A program made the translations under genes and the position numbers. A model generated the notes under the pieces. That model searched no databases. It was not told the DNA's origin and worked only from the letters and a program-made list of their open reading frames with translations. A stretch of DNA of 64,000 nucleotides, taken from NCBI GenBank assembly GCA_910578735.1, contig CAJTSQ010000005.1:35468-99467 (forward strand), given 5' to 3'. Within the stretch, counting starts at the first letter, position 1. Each line of letters opens with the position of its first letter. Below, in pieces: positions 51,382 through 59,763 of the stretch. Source of the DNA: an uncultured Oscillospiraceae bacterium. Its GTDB lineage: Bacteria; Bacillota; Clostridia; Oscillospirales; Oscillospiraceae.

Positions 51382-52797
51382 TTAATTGATGATGCCGTAA
51401 TCCACGGCCCAGCGGTAGGTGTTGTAGGCGGAAAACAGATCATTTTCCGCCCCGGCCACCTTCTCCCGGGCCTCCTTCAGCTTATCCTCCGCCTCCAGCA
51501 GTCCGTTTTGGGACAGGTTGCCTTGGCTCTGCTTCAGCTGGGCCAAGGCGTAGTTGTCCCGCTCCACCGCCAGGGCGGTTTGGGCGGCGTCCAGCACCTG
51601 CTTGCAGTCCTTCACCTTGAGATACAGGTTGCGCAGATTCAGCTCAAAGTTCTGCACCGTGTTGTCATAAGTATATTTGGCGCTGTAATAGGTGTGCCGC
51701 GCCTGCTGGTAGGACCGTTTATCCCCCTTATAGGTCTGGGCGTAGTCGCCGCCGTGATCGTTGTACTCCTCCCGGGCGTCCTTGTAGGTCTCGGTGGCCT
51801 CATACAGGTCCCAGCTGTTGGCCTTGGCGGTCTCCAGGTCCGCCTCCAGGTCCATCCGGTCCAAGTCCTGCCGGGTAACGGAGGGCAGGGCCTTCAGGGC
51901 GATGTCCCCGGTGATATCCGCCCCCAGGAGCAGCTCCAGCTGGCCCTTGTAGGCCTCCAGGTTCATCCGCAGGGTGGACAGGCCGCTGGTCAGGGCCGCC
52001 CGACCCGCCTGGGCCTGCTTCTGCTGCATAGAGGAGATATGCCCCAGCTCATAGCGCAGGTCCAGCTCGGTGAGCTGGCGGTCCAGGGCGGCCAGCTGCC
52101 GCTCCAGCCCGTCCTCCTGAAGCTCCATAGAGGCTAGGGCGATATAGGTGACCTCCCCGGCCATGATGATCTGATTCTGCAGGTTTTTCAGCTGCCGGAT
52201 CGTGTCGGCGTTGTCCGCCTGCATATCGCCGTCCTTGATGGCGTCGAACTGCTCCCGGACGGCGTCGTAGGCCTTGTCCAGCTGGTCATAGGAGCTGTGG
52301 TACTCATATTCGCTCATCATACCCGCCTGAATCATCGCGTTTGAGGACACCACCAGGCTCCACTGGGTCTTGGCCAGCTCGTTGAGCTGGATGCGCAGGT
52401 CCTCCTTCAGATCGTCGTAGTCGATCTCCTCCAGCATATCCACGCTCTCCTGGATGGCCAGGACCTGGAGATTTCCCTCGTGCATCCTGCGGTTCAGGTT
52501 GCCAAAGGAGATGGACCCCACCGGGTCGGGTATGTACTCCTCCACCGGCTCCTGCCCGGAGGGCTCGTCCTCCTCTTGGACCGGCTCCTCCGTCCCCGTC
52601 TCAGGCGTCCCCGTCTCTGGCGTCCCCTCCTCAGGCGCGGGGACTTCGGCGGATGCCTCCTCATCCCGGACCTCCTCCGCCTGCCCGGCGGAGCCGGCCG
52701 GCCCGGAGATATCCCCCTCCGCCGCCAGCACCGTGGCCCCCAGCAGGGACAGGGCCAGGACCCCGGCCAGAAGCAGGCCTATGGTTTGTTTTTTCAT
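51382..52797 (-). CDS. TolC-like exported coiled-coil protein
   Basis: 471 residues from ATG 52797, which overlaps the TetR stop (ATGA). Signal peptide, then a Glu/Pro/Thr-rich low-complexity stretch to about residue 85 (repeated ETGTPETGT-like), then helical coiled-coil repeats with the spacing of the outer-membrane efflux (OEP) family. Such a protein is unexpected in a single-membrane organism; it may form a wall-spanning or pump-capping structure. The upstream in-frame extension to 53007 lies within tetR and is not used. Confidence 0.82.
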   Translation of the reverse strand: MKKQTIGLLLAGVLALSLLGATVLAAEGDISGPAGSAGQAEEVRDEEASAEVPAPEEGTPETGTPETGTEEPVQEEDEPSGQEPVEEYIPDPVGSISFGNLNRRMHEGNLQVLAIQESVDMLEEIDYDDLKEDLRIQLNELAKTQWSLVVSSNAMIQAGMMSEYEYHSSYDQLDKAYDAVREQFDAIKDGDMQADNADTIRQLKNLQNQIIMAGEVTYIALASMELQEDGLERQLAALDRQLTELDLRYELGHISSMQQKQAQAGRAALTSGLSTLRMNLEAYKGQLELLLGADITGDIALKALPSVTRQDLDRMDLEADLETAKANSWDLYEATETYKDAREEYNDHGGDYAQTYKGDKRSYQQARHTYYSAKYTYDNTVQNFELNLRNLYLKVKDCKQVLDAAQTALAVERDNYALAQLKQSQGNLSQNGLLEAEDKLKEAREKVAGAENDLFSAYNTYRWAVDYGIIN

Positions 52798-53420
52798 ACG
52801 GTTACCTCCTTGTATCCCTCCGCCGCGCCGCCGTAGCGGAGCAGGTCTATGCGCACCTTGGTCATCTCCCGTATCCGGGCAGACCGCGCCGGGTCGTGCA
52901 GCGTCTCCACAATGGCGAAGCCCAGTACCGCGCAGCCCAGATGAAACACCTGATCGGCATACTCCCGGCTGCTCTGACGCAGCTTTCCGGGGTCCACCGC
53001 CTCCCACAGCTCATCGGGCAGAAAATTGCTTGGCCCGGCCATAAAGCTCTGCAAATCAATCCCCTGGTTCAGTCGGAGCAGCTGAATAAACAGGGTCAGC
53101 TTGGGGTCTGTATGGCCCCGCTGGCTGATGAAGCGGTCGTAGGCCAGCAGGGGCAGGACGAACAGGTCGCCCTCGGCCTCCACCAGGATATTACGCAGCA
53201 GGTCCACGAAATAAGTACGCAAATCCTCCAGCAAGTACCAGACCAGGTCCTCTTTGTCCTCAAAATACTGGTAGAAACTGCCCCGGGGGATGCGGGCCGC
53301 CGTGATGATCTGATTGATGGACACATCGGTAAAACGCACGCGGGTCAGCTCACCCCAGCAGGCGTCAATCAGCCGCTTCCGCTTTTCCTCCGGCAATCGA
53401 AAAAATGTTGCGGTGGGCAC
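52794..53420 (-). CDS. TetR-family repressor of the RND operon
   Basis: 208 residues from GTG 53420 (GGAGG 6 bp ahead). N-terminal TetR helix-turn-helix: SINQIITAARIPRGSFYQYF, then an all-helical ligand domain. First gene of the operon; the two palindromes at 53435-53467 between its start and the promoter indicate autorepression and induction by a pump substrate. Confidence 0.93.
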   Translation of the reverse strand: MPTATFFRLPEEKRKRLIDACWGELTRVRFTDVSINQIITAARIPRGSFYQYFEDKEDLVWYLLEDLRTYFVDLLRNILVEAEGDLFVLPLLAYDRFISQRGHTDPKLTLFIQLLRLNQGIDLQSFMAGPSNFLPDELWEAVDPGKLRQSSREYADQVFHLGCAVLGFAIVETLHDPARSARIREMTKVRIDLLRYGGAAEGYKEVTV

Positions 53421-53434
53421 GGTCTCCCTCCTTT

Positions 53435-53467
53435 ATGACAGGTTGTCGCAATATGACAGGCTGTCAT
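53435..53467. promoter_or_regulatory. tandem TetR operators
   Basis: ATGACAGGTTGTC (53435-53447) and ATGACAGGCTGTCAT (53453-53467), two copies of one palindrome 18 bp apart, covering the transcription start and leader of the tetR-RND operon. Confidence 0.8.
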
Positions 53468-53469
53468 GA

Positions 53470-53498
53470 ATTATACAGAAGGGCACCCCTGCTGTCAA
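53470..53498 (-). promoter_or_regulatory. perfect consensus sigma-A promoter of the RND operon
   Basis: Minus strand TTGACA (53498-53493), exactly 17 bp, TATAAT (53475-53470). Confidence 0.92.
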
Positions 53499-53540
53499 GG
53501 CGGGAATTGTGAAGCTTCTGTTAAAATGTGTCCGCCCATG

Positions 53541-53567
53541 AAAAAGCCCGCCGGCGGGCGGGCTTTT
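53541..53567 (-). terminator. terminator after rpiB
   Basis: AAAAAGCCCGCC-GGC-GGGCGGGCTTTT hairpin directly after the rpiB stop, with T-runs on both strands. Confidence 0.88.
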
Positions 53568-53569
53568 CT

Positions 53570-54004
53570 CTATTTCTCGATGTCCATCATCAGGCCCACC
53601 CGCCTGGCGTGGCGGCCCCCCTCAAAGTCGGTGCTCAGGAACACGTCTACGATGCGCTCGGCGGTCATGGTCCCCACGATGGCGGCCCCCATGGCCAGCA
53701 TATTGGCGTCGTTATGCCGGCGGGTCATCTCGGCGGACAGCACATCACCGCACAGGGCGCATCGGACGCCCTTCACCTTGTTGGCGGAAATGGAAATACC
53801 GATACCGGTGGTGCAGATCACGATCCCCTTCTCACACCGGCCGCTGGCCACGGCCTCCGCCGCCGCTTTGCCGAACACAGGGTAGTCGCAGCTGTCGGTG
53901 CTGTTGGTGCCGAAGTCCTCACAGGTAATCCCTTTGGCGGCCAGATAGGCCTTAACATGCTCTTTCAGCTGATAGCCGCCGTGGTCAGATGCAATTGCAA
54001 TCAT
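53570..54004 (-). CDS. rpiB: ribose-5-phosphate isomerase B
   Basis: Interconverts ribose-5-phosphate and ribulose-5-phosphate. 144 residues from ATG 54004 (GGAGG 9 bp ahead). All canonical residues are present: ASDHGG, the Cys in VICTTGIGIS, RRHNDANML and the phosphate clamp EGGRHARRV. It is the housekeeping counterpart of the altered paralogue at 42329. Single-gene unit with its own terminator. Confidence 0.96.
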   Translation of the reverse strand: MIAIASDHGGYQLKEHVKAYLAAKGITCEDFGTNSTDSCDYPVFGKAAAEAVASGRCEKGIVICTTGIGISISANKVKGVRCALCGDVLSAEMTRRHNDANMLAMGAAIVGTMTAERIVDVFLSTDFEGGRHARRVGLMMDIEK

Positions 54005-54159
54005 AATGATAACCTCCAATCAGCGCGGCGGAGCGGGCTCCGCCGTTTTCCTCCCCATTGTAACTTCTTTTTCCGGGTTTTGCAAGGGGGACGAAAATTT
54101 TCACCTCCCATGTATAACCACTCCCCGGCCTGTCCAAAATAGGCTTTGGAGGTGGTTTT

Positions 54160-54927
54160 TTGAAAAACCGGAACTTTTTGAGTAAACTGGGTGATTTTGC
54201 CATGGGAAAGGGCTTTTACATCGTCCTGTTCCTGTGTGTCGCCACCATAGGGATTTCAGGCTACTATCTGCTTCAAACCGTCATGGGCAGCACCCGCTCC
54301 ACCGCGCCGGTGGGGGGTGACGCCTCCGTGACCATCCCGGATCAGAGCGTGTCCCGCCCCGCCGTCCCATCCGTTCCCACACCCGGCACTCAGGCCCCTG
54401 CTGTCACGCCCCCCGCCGACACCGGGACCAAGCCCACCGTCCAGCCGCAGCAGCCGGACGATCCCGAGCCGGTGAAGGACACCGCCCCGGAACCTGACAC
54501 CGAGCGCAAGGAGACGCTTTCCAAGGTCTTCACCTGGCCGGTACAGGGCGCCGTCCTGCGGGACTTCAGCGTGGAGACCCTGTCCCTGGACCCCACTCTG
54601 GGTGACTGGCGCACCCACGGCGGGCTGGACATCGCCGCCGCCCAGGGGGTGAACGTGCTGTCCATCAGCGCCGGGACGGTGGAGCAGGTCTATCACGACG
54701 GCCTGATGGGCACCACTGTAGTGGTGAATCACGGCGGCGGACTCCAGTCCTGGTACTGCAACCTGGCGGAAAATGTGGCCGTAGAGGAGGGCGATAAGGT
54801 GGAAATCGGCGGCATTTTGGGCACTGTGGGCTCCACCGCCATCGCGGAGACGGGTGTCTCCTCCCATATCCACCTGGAGACCCTCCTGGAGGGCCAGCCC
54901 GTGGACCCTAGAGAGTATTTGAAATAA
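54160..54927 (+). CDS. membrane-anchored M23 (LytM) peptidase, SpoIIQ-like
   Basis: 255 residues from a TTG at 54160 behind GGAGGTGG. Short cytoplasmic N terminus, one membrane helix (about 19-41), a Pro/Thr-rich linker to about residue 115, then an M23 domain with the zinc ligands His153 and Asp157 (HGGLD) and the HxH pair His236/His238 (SHIHLE), so it should be an active endopeptidase. Architecture and size match SpoIIQ, which forms the forespore channel; but the usual neighbour spoIIID is absent, so a general wall hydrolase is possible. Confidence 0.82.
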   Translation: MKNRNFLSKLGDFAMGKGFYIVLFLCVATIGISGYYLLQTVMGSTRSTAPVGGDASVTIPDQSVSRPAVPSVPTPGTQAPAVTPPADTGTKPTVQPQQPDDPEPVKDTAPEPDTERKETLSKVFTWPVQGAVLRDFSVETLSLDPTLGDWRTHGGLDIAAAQGVNVLSISAGTVEQVYHDGLMGTTVVVNHGGGLQSWYCNLAENVAVEEGDKVEIGGILGTVGSTAIAETGVSSHIHLETLLEGQPVDPREYLK

Positions 54928-54930
54928 TAA

Positions 54931-54981
54931 AAACCGCCGGCAGGGAGTACTCCGAAAGGAAGTACCCCCTGCCGGCGGTTT
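54931..54981 (+). terminator. terminator after the M23 gene
   Basis: Long hairpin AAACCGCCGGCAGGG / CCCTGCCGGCGGTTT with an inner GTAC/GTAC stem and a TCC-GAAA-GGA tip. Confidence 0.85.
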
Positions 54982-55133
54982 CGGGCCCGGGGGAGACAAT
55001 AGATCGTCCCTGCGGTTTTCATTTATCGAACGCGGAAACGGCGCTGGTGTTATCACCGGCTTGTGTCATCCACACGTCTCATTTTTTCCTGATGCTTCCC
55101 TCAAATTCCGCAGGGGACACGCCCTAAAACAGC

Positions 55134-55162
55134 TTGACATTGCCATAAAAATATACTATTGT
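55134..55162 (+). promoter_or_regulatory. sigma-A promoter of the signalling operon
   Basis: TTGACA (55134-55139), 17 bp, TATTGT (55157-55162), in an AT-rich stretch 80 bp ahead of the kinase gene. Confidence 0.75.
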
Positions 55163-55242
55163 TATTTTACAAAAATTACAGTACGCTTTCACACTCAGCA
55201 CGAAACAAGCCAATAAACAACGCAGGCAGGTGAACAACACAG

Positions 55243-58101
55243 ATGGTGAACTTCGTGATCGGGCTGGAGTACTTTGCAATTTGTTTAACCTTTGTAGCCC
55301 TGATCCTGCTGCTCAATGGCGACGGGGCCAGGGAGCAGAAACTGCTGATCTTCATTATGTGCGGCTCATTGGTGCAGAATGTGGGCTATCTGCTGGAGCT
55401 GACCGCCCCCACTGTGGAGGCCGCCGTGGCGGCCGTGACGATGGAAAACGTGGGCTCCGCCTTTGTCCCGCTGTGCTACTGCTGGTTTACCTATACCTAT
55501 TGCTACGCCCGTCCGCCCAAAAGGCTGCTGCACATCCTGGGAATTATCAACTTCTTCGTGCTGCCCACGGTATTTTTTAACTGGAACGGCCTGTTCTACC
55601 GGGAATTTCAATGGCTGTCCACCGCGGACGGATTTCATTACATCAGCATTTCCTACGGCCCGCTGTACACCCTGTTTATGCTTACCCGCGTCGTGATCCC
55701 CTACGCGCTCTCCATCCATACCCTGATCCGTGCAGTCCGGCTCCGCTCCGACCAGCAGGTCAGCCGCCAGTACTGGACCATTCTCGGTATCTCCTCCCTG
55801 CCCGTTGTGGTGCTCGCCGGCTATATATTCAAGCTTCTCAATGTCTTTGACCTCACCCCGATGACGCTGGCCATCGCCATGTCCATGGTGGTCATCGTGG
55901 TGTGGAGCCGGCGCAACTACGACTTCCGCCACCTGGCGGCGGAAAAGGTGCTGGAGAGCCTGGGAGACGGGGTCATCGCCCTGGACGACCACGACAGGCT
56001 CATCAGCTACAACCGGGCTGCCGCCCACATCTTTACCAGCCTGCCCTCCCACAAGCTGGGAGAAAATATCCGGGTGCTGGAGGACTTCCGGGAGGAGATG
56101 CTCAATGAGAATATCCCCTGGAGCTTCTCCATCAACGGGCAGCACTACGAGTGCCACAGCAAGCAGATTGTGGATGAGAACGGCCGGAAGCAGGGCTGCG
56201 TCATTTTGATCCTGGACATGACCGACATCAAGGCCTATATCAACGAGATCAAGCGGGTGCGCCAGCAGGCGGAGAAGGCCAACATCGCCAAGAGCGAGTT
56301 TCTGGCCAATATGTCCCACGAGATCCGAACCCCCATGAACGCCATCATCGGCCTGAACGACATCATTATGGAGGAGTGCCAGGACCCACAGATATACGCC
56401 CACGCCAAGGACGTGCAGTCTGCCGCCAAAAATCTGCTGGCCATCATCAACGACATCCTGGACCTGTCCAAGGTGGAGGCGGGCAAGATGGAGCTGGTCC
56501 ACACCGATTACCACCTGAAGACCTTGATGGACGAGGTGGTGGGCATGATGGACATGGCCGCCTCCAAGCGGGGACTGGTTATGAAATATGAGTGCGACGG
56601 CGCCCTCCCCTGCCGCTACAACGGCGATGAGGGGCGCATCAAGCAGATTCTCATAAACATCCTCAACAACGCCATTAAGTTCACCAAGGAGGGCTATGTG
56701 AAGGCCAGCGTCACCGGCTGGCCCGGCCAGAACGAGGACGAGGAGATTATCTCCTTCCGAATTGAGGACACCGGCTGCGGCATCCGGAAGGAGGACCTGG
56801 GCAAGATATTCGAGGACTTCCGCCAGGTGGACTCCAAGCGCAACCGGAGCGTGGAGGGCACCGGCCTGGGGCTGGCCATTGTCCGTCATCTGGTGGAGCT
56901 GATGGGCGGCCTCATCGATGTGAACAGCGTCTATGGTGAAGGGACCGTGGTCACCATCACCATCCCCCAGAAGATTGTAGACCGGCGCTCCACCGCAGAG
57001 GTGCCGGAAATTCCCCAGGCCGAGCTGGAGCGCGCCGAGGCCTTCACCGCCCCCGATATGAAGGTGCTGGTTGTGGACGACAACCTGATTAACCGCAAAG
57101 TAGCCAGGGGCTTCCTGAAGAGCTACGCCTTTGACCTGACCGAGGCCGAGAGCGGGGCGGAGGCCATCGAGCTGGTGCGCAAAAACCGGTATGACATCAT
57201 CTTTATGGATCATATGATGCCTATGATGGACGGCATTGAGGCGGCGGAGATTATCCGCAGGGACTGCGGTGAGAACGGCACCGCTCCGGCTATCATTGCC
57301 CTCACCGCCAACGCCATGGAGGGGATGCGAGAGCAGTTCCTGAACCGTGGCTTCCAGGATTTTATCCCCAAGCCCCTGGACCGGAGGGAGCTGGGGGACC
57401 TGCTGGCCCGCTGGGTTCCGGAGGAGCGCCGGCGGGCTGCCGGGAACACGGCAGAGGAGCCCCACGGCACCCTGGACCCGGAAGTCTTTCCCATTGAGGG
57501 GATCGACCTGGAGACCGCCTCCCGCTATTGCGCCGGCGATGAGGCCGGCTTCGCCAATCTGCTGGAGCTGTATTATATGGACGGCCAGCGCAAGTCCAAG
57601 CTCTTGTATGAGCTGGCCCGTTCCGACATCGACCGCTACTGCGTGGAGGTACACGGCCTGAAGAGCGCCTCGGCCAACATCGGGGCCATGGAGGTCTCCA
57701 GCATGGCCCGGGCCCAGGAGAACGCCGCCTCCAAGAGGGATACAGAGTTCATAAAGCGGCAGCTCCCCGCCCTGCTGGAGGCTTATGAGGAACTCCTGAT
57801 GAATATCGGGCTGTTTCTGGACCGGCGGAGTCAAAATAACTCCAAGGAGGAGAAGCGCCCCTCTCTGCCCGCCCATGAGCTGCGGGAGCAGGTGGCGGCG
57901 GCCTTGGGTGAGCTGCAGCGTTTCCGGTCTCAGGCGTGCGCCGGCATGGTGGAGGATATTCTGCTCCACGCCCTGCCCCGGGACGTGGAGGACAGTCTGA
58001 AGGAGATTCAGGGACAGCTGAAGCTGTTTGAGGATGACAACGCGGAAGCACTGCTGGGCCAGCTCTTGAGCAATCTTAACGAGGAGGAAGGCGCAATATG
58101 A
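55243..58101 (+). CDS. hybrid sensor histidine kinase (7TM-PAS-HK-REC-HPt)
   Basis: 952 residues. N-terminal region of seven membrane helices (to about 225) of the kinase 7TM sensor type, a PAS domain (about 235-340), HisKA with the phospho-acceptor His359 (MSHEIRTPMN), HATPase with an N box and DTGCGI at 509-514, a receiver domain with Asp656 (IFMDHMMPMMDG), and a C-terminal HPt domain with His804 (VHGLKSASAN). A complete internal phosphorelay His-Asp-His. Start ATG 55243 behind AGGTG. Its last HPt probably passes phosphate to one of the two free receivers downstream. Confidence 0.94.
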   Translation: MVNFVIGLEYFAICLTFVALILLLNGDGAREQKLLIFIMCGSLVQNVGYLLELTAPTVEAAVAAVTMENVGSAFVPLCYCWFTYTYCYARPPKRLLHILGIINFFVLPTVFFNWNGLFYREFQWLSTADGFHYISISYGPLYTLFMLTRVVIPYALSIHTLIRAVRLRSDQQVSRQYWTILGISSLPVVVLAGYIFKLLNVFDLTPMTLAIAMSMVVIVVWSRRNYDFRHLAAEKVLESLGDGVIALDDHDRLISYNRAAAHIFTSLPSHKLGENIRVLEDFREEMLNENIPWSFSINGQHYECHSKQIVDENGRKQGCVILILDMTDIKAYINEIKRVRQQAEKANIAKSEFLANMSHEIRTPMNAIIGLNDIIMEECQDPQIYAHAKDVQSAAKNLLAIINDILDLSKVEAGKMELVHTDYHLKTLMDEVVGMMDMAASKRGLVMKYECDGALPCRYNGDEGRIKQILINILNNAIKFTKEGYVKASVTGWPGQNEDEEIISFRIEDTGCGIRKEDLGKIFEDFRQVDSKRNRSVEGTGLGLAIVRHLVELMGGLIDVNSVYGEGTVVTITIPQKIVDRRSTAEVPEIPQAELERAEAFTAPDMKVLVVDDNLINRKVARGFLKSYAFDLTEAESGAEAIELVRKNRYDIIFMDHMMPMMDGIEAAEIIRRDCGENGTAPAIIALTANAMEGMREQFLNRGFQDFIPKPLDRRELGDLLARWVPEERRRAAGNTAEEPHGTLDPEVFPIEGIDLETASRYCAGDEAGFANLLELYYMDGQRKSKLLYELARSDIDRYCVEVHGLKSASANIGAMEVSSMARAQENAASKRDTEFIKRQLPALLEAYEELLMNIGLFLDRRSQNNSKEEKRPSLPAHELREQVAAALGELQRFRSQACAGMVEDILLHALPRDVEDSLKEIQGQLKLFEDDNAEALLGQLLSNLNEEEGAI

Positions 58102-58529
58102 TAAAACCGGAGAAAGCGGCCAATAGAAAGCGTATTTTAGCGATTGACGACGCGGCAATCGTTTTGAAGCGGATCTCAGATGCTCTAGAGGACTACTATG
58201 ACGTGGTCACGGTAAACACCGGCTCCCGGGCTTTGCGATACCTGGAGACAGAGAAGCCCGACCTGATCCTGCTGGACATCCGTATGATGCCGAAGGACGG
58301 CTTTGAGACCCTTCAGGAGATCAGAAGCATGGAGGACCGGGCGGATATCCCGGTGATCATGCTCACCGGCGTAGAGGACAAAAATGCGGTTGTAGAGAGC
58401 ATCAAATTGGGAATCTGTGACTATATCCTAAAACCCTTTTTCCCCGACGACCTGCTGGAACGGATTCAGCGGGCCCTGGGGAGCAGCGAGGAGAATCAAC
58501 AGCAGCCCGATGAGGAGGAACTGCTATGA
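58098..58529 (+). CDS. single-domain response regulator
   Basis: 143 residues: a receiver domain with Asp60 (LILLDIRMMPKDG) and a short acidic tail, no output domain. The start overlaps the kinase stop (ATGA), so the two are co-translated. Likely accepts phosphate from the kinase's HPt. Confidence 0.92.
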   Translation: MIKPEKAANRKRILAIDDAAIVLKRISDALEDYYDVVTVNTGSRALRYLETEKPDLILLDIRMMPKDGFETLQEIRSMEDRADIPVIMLTGVEDKNAVVESIKLGICDYILKPFFPDDLLERIQRALGSSEENQQQPDEEELL

Positions 58530-59014
58530 ATACTGTTATGACCAGGGAGGACCTGGAGCAGATTCTGGACCAGGCCCTTCAGGACGTGACGGAGCGCACC
58601 GCCGGCGTGTGCCTTCGTCAGGACGACCAGCCGCCGGGTGAGGACCTGTGCACGGTCCATATCACCTTTGATAAAGGATTCAACACCAGCCTTACCCTCT
58701 GCGCCGACAAAAGCCTTCTGGCCCGGATGGCCCGCAACTCCTTTCATGAGGAGTCAGTATCTCTGGAGGACCTGGAGGAGTTCAGCAAGGAATACCTCAA
58801 TGTGCTCTGCGGCAAAGTGACAGGGGCGATGTATCGGGCCACTCAGATACCGGCCCATTTCGGGCAGCCTACGTTCTATCCCGGACGTTATGAGCCGGAG
58901 GGACAGGAAGTACAGTTTATCCTCACCTACTCCGATGAGCACAGCGAGGGGGCACAGCTGATTCACCATGTGCCTTGTCCTCAGGAGGACAGTGTTGTTT
59001 CGGATGAAACCTGA
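58526..59014 (+). CDS. CheX-like phosphatase-domain protein
   Basis: 162 residues. A central ExxN pair (Glu89, Asn92 in KEYLNVLCGKVTGA) in a helix followed by a Gly-rich turn is the catalytic pattern of CheC/CheX/FliY CheY-phosphate phosphatases, and the length suits CheX. It overlaps the preceding regulator by ATGA and stands just before a CheY-like gene, so it may dephosphorylate either receiver. No chemotaxis or flagellar gene is nearby. Confidence 0.75.
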   Translation: MNTVMTREDLEQILDQALQDVTERTAGVCLRQDDQPPGEDLCTVHITFDKGFNTSLTLCADKSLLARMARNSFHEESVSLEDLEEFSKEYLNVLCGKVTGAMYRATQIPAHFGQPTFYPGRYEPEGQEVQFILTYSDEHSEGAQLIHHVPCPQEDSVVSDET

Positions 59015-59032
59015 CGAAAGGGAGTATAGCAA

Positions 59033-59395
59033 ATGAGCAAGAGACTTATGGTTGTGGACGATTCCCGGCTGGTCAGGGTCCAGTTGGAGGATACCTTAGC
59101 GGGGACCGACTATGTGGTCGCGGCATACTGCCGCAGCGGCGAGGATGCCATTGAGCAGTACGCCGCAGTGCAGCCTGACCTGGTGACGATGGATATTATT
59201 ATGCAGGGAATGGACGGACTGGATGCCGCGGAAATCATTTTGAAAAATCATCCCGATGCAAGGATCGTAATGGTCTCATCCCTGGCGTACGATGATACGT
59301 TTGAACGGGCTAAGGCGATCGGGGCCAAAGGCTTTGTCGATAAGCCGTTTCACCAGGAGCAGCTGCTGCATGTTTTCGAACAGGCACTCAAATAA
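59033..59395 (+). CDS. CheY-like single-domain response regulator
   Basis: 120 residues, a bare receiver: acidic pair in VVDDSRLVR, phospho-acceptor Asp54 (LVTMDIIMQGMDG), Thr/Ser in MVSSLA and Lys104 in VDKPF. 18 bp after the CheX-like gene, last gene of the operon. Confidence 0.94.
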   Translation: MSKRLMVVDDSRLVRVQLEDTLAGTDYVVAAYCRSGEDAIEQYAAVQPDLVTMDIIMQGMDGLDAAEIILKNHPDARIVMVSSLAYDDTFERAKAIGAKGFVDKPFHQEQLLHVFEQALK

Positions 59396-59576
59396 ACGCG
59401 GAACAGGTACCGCGCAATCTGGGCAGTGAGTCTTTTAACTGCTGATCAGCTTTTACAAAACCTACTGCGAAAATTCAGGAAAACACCAATCCTCTGAATA
59501 ATAATCTGTGCGAAAACAGCTCATAGACCGCCGCTTCACTAGACGAAAATGGTAACGCAGGAAATGCAGGATTGAA

Positions 59577-59678
59577 TGCCCAATAAAGATTGATAAATGT
59601 TCAAAACGAAATATGAGAATTATAGAGAGGAAATGAATTAACTTTTATTGGGCAGTCATTGAACAACAATGGCTGCCC
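59577..59678 (+). other. region with two mutually exclusive hairpins downstream of the signalling operon
   Basis: In the 368 bp gap 59396-59763, TGCCCAATAAA (59577-59587) can pair with TTTATTGGGCA (59644-59654), while GGGCAGTCATTG (59650-59661) can pair with CAATGGCTGCCC (59667-59678). The pairings share bases 59650-59654. No gene is seen in the gap; the second hairpin is probably the operon's transcript end, or the region is a small mobile-element relic. Confidence 0.45.
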
Positions 59679-59763
59679 ACATCGCTATTTTGACGGAAAA
59701 TTAAAAAACTGAACCTCCGTCAGCATGAAAGGTAACGGGGGTGTCAGTTTAATCTGACTGGCT

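Noticed and set aside
53570..54004. The rpiB at 53570 as part of the catabolic cluster
   Set aside because: Opposite strand, own ribosome site and terminator, 7 kb away, fully canonical residues; it is the housekeeping gene.
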